Origin: JALOAD01 sp023228995 [NCBI: Candidatus Muiribacterium halophilum]
Lineage (GTDB): Bacteria; Muiribacteriota; Muiribacteriia; Muiribacteriales
Reading direction: 5' to 3'
Assembly (NCBI GenBank): GCA_023228995.1
Contig: JALOAD010000033.1
Span: 1 to 36,751, forward strand
Length of the DNA stretch: 36,751 nt
Part shown: in pieces, positions 33,008 through 36,751 of the stretch
How positions within the stretch are numbered: position 1 is the stretch's first letter
How the letters are laid out: each line of letters begins with the position of its first letter
Position numbers and translations under genes: made by a program
The notes under the pieces: generated by a model
Seen by the model: the letters and a program-made list of their open reading frames with translations, nothing else
Told to the model about the DNA's origin: nothing
Databases searched by the model: none

Positions 33008-34025
33008 TTATCTCTCTGATTATTTCTTTAAGTATATTTACCGCAACACTATTACCAAATTGCTTATATGCACTACTATAATTTTTATCAATTTGAAAAG
33101 ATTCAGGAAAACCTTGAATTCTTGCACATTCTCGTGGACTTAATTTTCTAAGAACACCATCCACAGAATAAATACCAGTTTTAGAACCAGCTCCTCCGCC
33201 ATAAGCCGAAAGAGTACAAGCGTGACCATAAGTACTATAAATTCTTTCTCCTTGCCCACCTTTATTTACAATCCCAATTTGTATAGGTCTATTAGGAAGA
33301 TCTAAATCACCAAAAATGTTTTTTTGAGGTTCAAATGACCTATATATATTTACATCATCCCTTATAATGACCTTTGCTTCAGGATTTTTTTCTAATATAT
33401 CATTTAATGAAACTACCTTTTTCAAAGCAGTAGGAAATTTAAAATTATCAACATTCAAATCTTTTCTAAAACAAACAATAAATATTCTTTCTCTGTTTTG
33501 AGGCAATCCATAATCACTTGCATTAAGAACTTTGTAATAAACATTATAATTTAATCTATCAAGCGTATTAACAATAATCTTTAATGTATTACCATTATCA
33601 TGTTTTTCAAGATTTTTAACATTTTCAAGGAATAATATTTCCGGCTTATGCCATTCTACAATCCTTGCAATATCAAAAAAAAGAGTACCTCTTGTATCAT
33701 CAAAACCTTTTTGCTTACCTGAAATCGAAAAAGACTGACAAGGAAATCCAGCACACAAAATTTCATGCTTAGGAATGTCTTTTTCATGAATTTTTGTAAT
33801 ATCACCAAACGGTTTAATGCCAAAATTATCTTCATATACCTTTGCAGCAGATTTATCCCATTCTGAAACAAAAACACATTCAGCAAAGTATTTACTCAAT
33901 GCAATATGAAAACCACCAATACCAGCAAATAAATCAATATACCTATATCCTGCCAAAGAATTACTAGGCAACTTTTCATTTTCAATTACCAGCGAAGAAG
34001 AAATATCCAATTTATACACCTTCAT
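32994..34025 (-). CDS. C5-cytosine DNA methyltransferase, HhaI-like (GCGC)
   Basis: This 343-aa protein has the ordered C5-methyltransferase motifs: FAGIGG (33-38), PCQ with catalytic C96 (GFPCQSFSISG), ENV (134-136), QNRER (176-180) and the closing GNS (324-326). The target recognition region (255-278) reads KGGQGERIYST and TLSAYGGG, almost the same as M.HhaI, so the predicted product is GCGC methylated at the inner cytosine. M.HhaI is 327 aa; the extra length is mainly a 15-20-residue N-terminal extension. It precedes the HinP1I-like nuclease gene, the safe order for establishing protection first. No Shine-Dalgarno sequence is apparent. Confidence 0.95.
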   Translation of the reverse strand: MKVYKLDISSSLVIENEKLPSNSLAGYRYIDLFAGIGGFHIALSKYFAECVFVSEWDKSAAKVYEDNFGIKPFGDITKIHEKDIPKHEILCAGFPCQSFSISGKQKGFDDTRGTLFFDIARIVEWHKPEILFLENVKNLEKHDNGNTLKIIVNTLDRLNYNVYYKVLNASDYGLPQNRERIFIVCFRKDLNVDNFKFPTALKKVVSLNDILEKNPEAKVIIRDDVNIYRSFEPQKNIFGDLDLPNRPIQIGIVNKGGQGERIYSTYGHACTLSAYGGGAGSKTGIYSVDGVLRKLSPRECARIQGFPESFQIDKNYSSAYKQFGNSVAVNILKEIIREIIEVI

Positions 34026-34170
34026 AATAATAAAGTAATTTAGAAAAAATTCTTATACAATAAAAATATACAATATTATATTAATAAGGTCAAATAATAC
34101 CCACACAAACCCAGCAATAGACAGTAAAAAGGTATTAAAAATTCATATTATAAATATGTTTTTATAATGA

Positions 34171-34416
34171 TTTTCACCAAATGAAATCTTAAAACATAAA
34201 ACAATAGAAACAATTTATAAAGATAAAATAAATCTAATATTCAACATATCCGATAGTATAATAATAATAATAATATATTTACAAATAGATTCCAATTTAA
34301 TAAACAATATAGTTATACATACTTTAGGAATAAAATCAGAAATAAAAGATAAATATCAGAATTTATTTGAAAAATTAAAAGCAAAAACACATAGAAATAA
34401 TCTGTTCAGACAATGA
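34171..34416 (+). pseudogene. Decayed coding remnant
   Basis: An open stretch of 82 codons, opened by a TGA at 34168-34170 and closed by TGA at 34414-34416, contains no good ATG near its start. It reads like protein: IYKDKINLIFNISDSIIIII, then INNIVIHTLGIKSEIKDKYQ. The words FNISDSIII recall 'FSDSIIIS' segments in some cyclase-like hypothetical proteins, but the following sequence has been lost. I read it as a degenerating gene. The whole interval 34026-34487 holds no other gene. Confidence 0.3.
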
Positions 34417-34487
34417 AAGGTTTGTTTTTAAAAATAGAAAATATACATTTAAAATCAAGCAACTACTAAATTTAAAGGTTTAATTAA

Positions 34488-34811
34488 ATGGATAAGATTG
34501 AACTTGCAAAAAAATTAATATTAGATTCAATTAATAATAAAAACAATATAATAATCCATAGAAAATGTAAAATTTGTTCTAAAGTAAAAAAACAATCATT
34601 GCCAAATAATATTTCAGCTAAAATAAATTCAGATTTTTATAATTTTGAAAAATATGATTTAGAGTTAATAAAAGACAAAAATAAAGAAAAAAAAGCAATA
34701 ATAAAAATGATTAATGACAATGAAACTATAAGAATCTTCCAACAAGTACCTTTTTTTTACAAAATAGTCCAAACACATCCTATATGTATCTTTTTATTGA
34801 TAAAATTCTAG
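34488..34811 (+). CDS. Small hypothetical protein with CxxC, possibly truncated
   Basis: This 107-aa frame is the only plus-strand gene candidate in the right third of the window. It contains one KCKIC pair (C28, C31), perhaps half of a zinc ribbon, and a segment YDLELIKDKNKEKKAIIKMI, which has the shape of a nuclease-like core beta hairpin. After about residue 90 it becomes hydrophobic (PICIFLLIKF) and stops, which looks like an abnormal end. AAAGG lies about nine bases before the ATG. It follows the decayed remnant at 34171 on the same strand, so both may be pieces of a lost accessory locus. Family not recognised. Confidence 0.4.
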   Translation: MDKIELAKKLILDSINNKNNIIIHRKCKICSKVKKQSLPNNISAKINSDFYNFEKYDLELIKDKNKEKKAIIKMINDNETIRIFQQVPFFYKIVQTHPICIFLLIKF

Positions 34812-34835
34812 TTTCTTCAAATAAGATAATTTATC

Positions 34836-35339
34836 TTAATTCATTTTTATTTTTTTTATTTTTTTTATTTTGTTCAATTCAATTAATATTTTTTCAAAAA
34901 TTCCAATTAGAACTTTATAATCTTTAATATTATTTATTAATTCTTCTTTATTTTTTTGATAAGCCCCAGCTCCATGTGCCAAAGTATGTCTAAATGTAAT
35001 AAATTTCGTAAACAAATCCCAATCGAAATTATCAATTTTAGTATTAATTTCAATATTAAATATTAATTTAATGAAATTTTTAAATTTCTCCTTACCTAAA
35101 CCTCTATGCAAATTTTTGTCACTTTTTAATAAAAAGTTAATATAATTTTTTGTAAAATTATTTTTTTTTGCAATTTTATTTTTTATAATACAATTCAAGT
35201 CTTTTTCAAAATTTGCATATAAATGCATTGATAAATAATCAAAAGAAATATTTTTAAATTCAATTGATTCATTAAGTTTATTTTGAATTTCTTCAACAAT
35301 TGAATAATAGTTTTTTATATCTTTTAAAAACTCACTCAT
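34836..35339 (-). CDS. HEPN-domain protein, likely RNase (MAE_28990-like)
   Basis: This 167-aa helical protein carries the HEPN signature Rx4H: R117-H-T-L-A-H122 (ITFRHTLAHGAG). In many HEPN toxins this forms a metal-independent RNase site upon dimerisation. A patch of alternating long helices before it (residues 1-110) fits the fold. It is the second gene of a pair with a DUF262 protein, overlapping its end by eight bases, with an AAAGGA ribosome site. Pairs of DUF262 with MAE_28990/MAE_18760-type HEPN genes recur in defence islands. The C-terminus ends in a lysine run (KKIKKIKKIK). It could be toxin, effector or regulator of the pair; the evidence is motif and context. Confidence 0.72.
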   Translation of the reverse strand: MSEFLKDIKNYYSIVEEIQNKLNESIEFKNISFDYLSMHLYANFEKDLNCIIKNKIAKKNNFTKNYINFLLKSDKNLHRGLGKEKFKNFIKLIFNIEINTKIDNFDWDLFTKFITFRHTLAHGAGAYQKNKEELINNIKDYKVLIGIFEKILIELNKIKKIKKIKMN

Positions 35340-36411
35340 TTTTTAATTCCTTTAAAACAAATTTCAATCTTTCTTCTACACGTCTTCTTGATAAAGTTCC
35401 AGATTTATCTTCAAAGTAATCTCGATATTTTTCCATTATATTATCAAATTTCACTTTTAAGCAACTAATATCTCCATGTAAAATCAGAATAGAACTCATA
35501 ATGGAATCTAAAATTAAATAATTAGCTCTTTTACTATGCAAAATAAATGGATTCTCCCCTAAATTTTCTATAATAATTTTGGTAGTTTTTTTAAAAATGT
35601 TCTCAAAATTTCCTATTCCTTCTTCTGCATTCGAATTAACAAATTCATCTAAAAAAATTCTCATGCTTGAAAACTTTTTTAATTCATATTTGTTTCTATC
35701 GAATTTTTTAAAAAAAGCATACAATCTAATTAAGAGTTCCAAATCTAAATACCTATTGTCAGGCTCATTTTTACCATAAATCAATCGCCAATTACGGTCC
35801 TCATTAAGTTTTTCCAATTCTTTTATTAATTTGCCATAGGATAACGCTCTTCTTGTTTCCATAGCATTTAAAGTTTTTCCCCCAGTATTTAACCTTTCAA
35901 ACAAATTATACAAAAAAATTTTACTATTATTTTTAGGTTCAATTTCTCTTACAATAGTACAATGCAAAAAAGAATTATCTAACTTATTTTTAGCTTTATC
36001 TGATAATTCATTATAAAATTTATTTTTAAGACTTTCATTAAATACCAATAATTTAAATTCATTATTATAATAAGAATAAATTGTAGAAATTCTTTGAAAT
36101 CCATCAATTATTAAATAACTTTCTTCCCCTTTTTGCTTATAGAGAATTACAGGTGGTACTGGATATGATGCTAAAAAAGATTCAATTAATTTACTTTTTT
36201 GCTTAAAATTCCATACTTCATTTCTTTGAAATTCAGGTTTTATAAAAATCTTCTTATCTAATTTAAGTTTATAATCTGGCAAAGAAAAATTTCCAACAAA
36301 ACTAATAATTTCATTCTTTAAGATATCTATACCATCTTCTACTTCTTCATCACCTTCAATTGCTATTTTATTCTCTAGATATTCTTTATCTTCACATTCA
36401 TCTTCAAACAT
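35332..36411 (-). CDS. DUF262 (GmrS-N-like) domain protein
   Basis: This 359-aa protein is led by the DUF262 domain, a ParB/Srx-like nucleotide-using fold found in the modified-cytosine nuclease GmrSD and in several phage-defence systems. Diagnostic motifs are FIKPEFQRNEVW (56-67), IIDGFQR (101-107, DGxQR) and LFERLNTGGKTLNAMETRRA (about 168-187). There is no C-terminal DUF1524 HNH nuclease domain; the helical C-terminal half (200-350) is of unknown type. A nuclease function therefore may be supplied by the adjacent HEPN gene. GGAGG precedes the ATG. Together the two genes form a compact two-component unit. The exact activity of this subgroup is unknown. Confidence 0.85.
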   Translation of the reverse strand: MFEDECEDKEYLENKIAIEGDEEVEDGIDILKNEIISFVGNFSLPDYKLKLDKKIFIKPEFQRNEVWNFKQKSKLIESFLASYPVPPVILYKQKGEESYLIIDGFQRISTIYSYYNNEFKLLVFNESLKNKFYNELSDKAKNKLDNSFLHCTIVREIEPKNNSKIFLYNLFERLNTGGKTLNAMETRRALSYGKLIKELEKLNEDRNWRLIYGKNEPDNRYLDLELLIRLYAFFKKFDRNKYELKKFSSMRIFLDEFVNSNAEEGIGNFENIFKKTTKIIIENLGENPFILHSKRANYLILDSIMSSILILHGDISCLKVKFDNIMEKYRDYFEDKSGTLSRRRVEERLKFVLKELKNE

Positions 36412-36652
36412 ACAAATCCTCCATTTTAATCTTGGTAAATAATCAAAAGTCAGAAAAATTCATTATTACTTTGTCAAATCAAATTATTTTTTCAAATATT
36501 TTCTGGCTTAAAAACTATTTTTTATATTTTTGTAATCTTACAAATAATATAATTTTTATCTGTTTTTTTATAAATTCATGCTTTGAGATTCTTACATTGT
36601 CTAACTCAAAATTTTCATAAATACTATGATGGCTGAAAAATCAAGACCAATT

Positions 36653-36751
36653 TTATGCAATTCTTAATTCATCATCCAAGCTTCTTCCTTTTTTAAATAT
36701 ATCCACACATCTTTCAAAGTCATATTCTTTCATTCTGTAATATGATATTAT
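36653..36751 (-). CDS. C-terminal end of a gene entering from the right edge
   Basis: On the minus strand the last 32 codons, from 36751 to TAA at 36655-36653, read as protein: SYYRMKEYDFERCVDIFKKG, then RSLDDELRIA. Acidic/basic alternation and the lack of AT-drift stops suggest a real C-terminus. The family is not recognised from this piece. Between it and the DUF262 gene (36412-36652) there is no gene, only AT-rich sequence. Confidence 0.45.
   Translation of the reverse strand: MISYYRMKEYDFERCVDIFKKGRSLDDELRIA

Noticed and set aside
36412-36652. Non-coding RNA gene beside the DUF262 unit
   Set aside because: No stable long stem or terminator was found by eye; it is only AT-rich sequence.

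Overview
The window is very AT-rich DNA (well under one third G+C by eye) with bacterial gene structure: short intergenic gaps, overlapping start and stop codons, and AGGAG-type ribosome binding sites. TolC, HlyD and lipobox proteins point to a two-membrane (Gram-negative) cell. HydF, the maturation GTPase of [FeFe] hydrogenase, points to an anaerobe. TGA is used as a stop, so the code looks standard. I cannot assign a phylum from this sequence. Most genes lie on the minus strand.

Layout, 1-15.2 kb: mostly housekeeping genes. They are the first 21 codons of an AAA-ATPase-like protein at the left edge, an 840-bp repeat-rich stretch, and a four-gene operon (cysteine desulfurase family, 93-aa unknown, Nudix hydrolase, HD phosphohydrolase). 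Then come adenosine deaminase, an alpha-amylase-hydF pair, mntP with a zinc-ribbon membrane protein, an M3 oligopeptidase, lemA with a DUF2207 membrane protein, and a secreted TPR-like protein.

Layout, 15.2-26.6 kb: the most interesting region. Seven genes read in one direction in a single operon: a peptide-arginase-like (UPF0489) enzyme, a HExxH metalloprotease-like protein, TolC, a branched-chain-amino-acid-type binding lipoprotein, HlyD, a C39-peptidase ABC exporter, and a second peptidase-less ABC exporter. The last three are the NHLP/proteusin-type RiPP export set. I found no precursor peptide in the window. The likely promoter takes its -35 box from the end of a repeat element and seems to give a leaderless mRNA.

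Layout, 26.6-36.75 kb: accessory genes. They are a Fic/VbhA-like toxin-antitoxin pair bracketed by two copies of a roughly 380-bp repeat, a PhzF-like protein, a secreted protein with 43-residue repeats, a YiiX-like lipoprotein, and a HIRAN-domain protein. A HinP1I/HhaI-like restriction-modification pair (predicted site GCGC), decayed coding sequence, and a DUF262 + HEPN gene pair follow. The last 10 kb therefore reads as a defence and accessory island.

A second theme is dispersed palindromic repeats. At least five families sit at or inside the 3' ends of genes. They rewrite C-termini (fic, phzF-like), bracket genes (pepF-like, fic) and supply a promoter element. A further array of six dissimilar hairpins joined by one conserved linker ends the HD operon. 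No REP-type (Y1/RAYT) transposase is present here.
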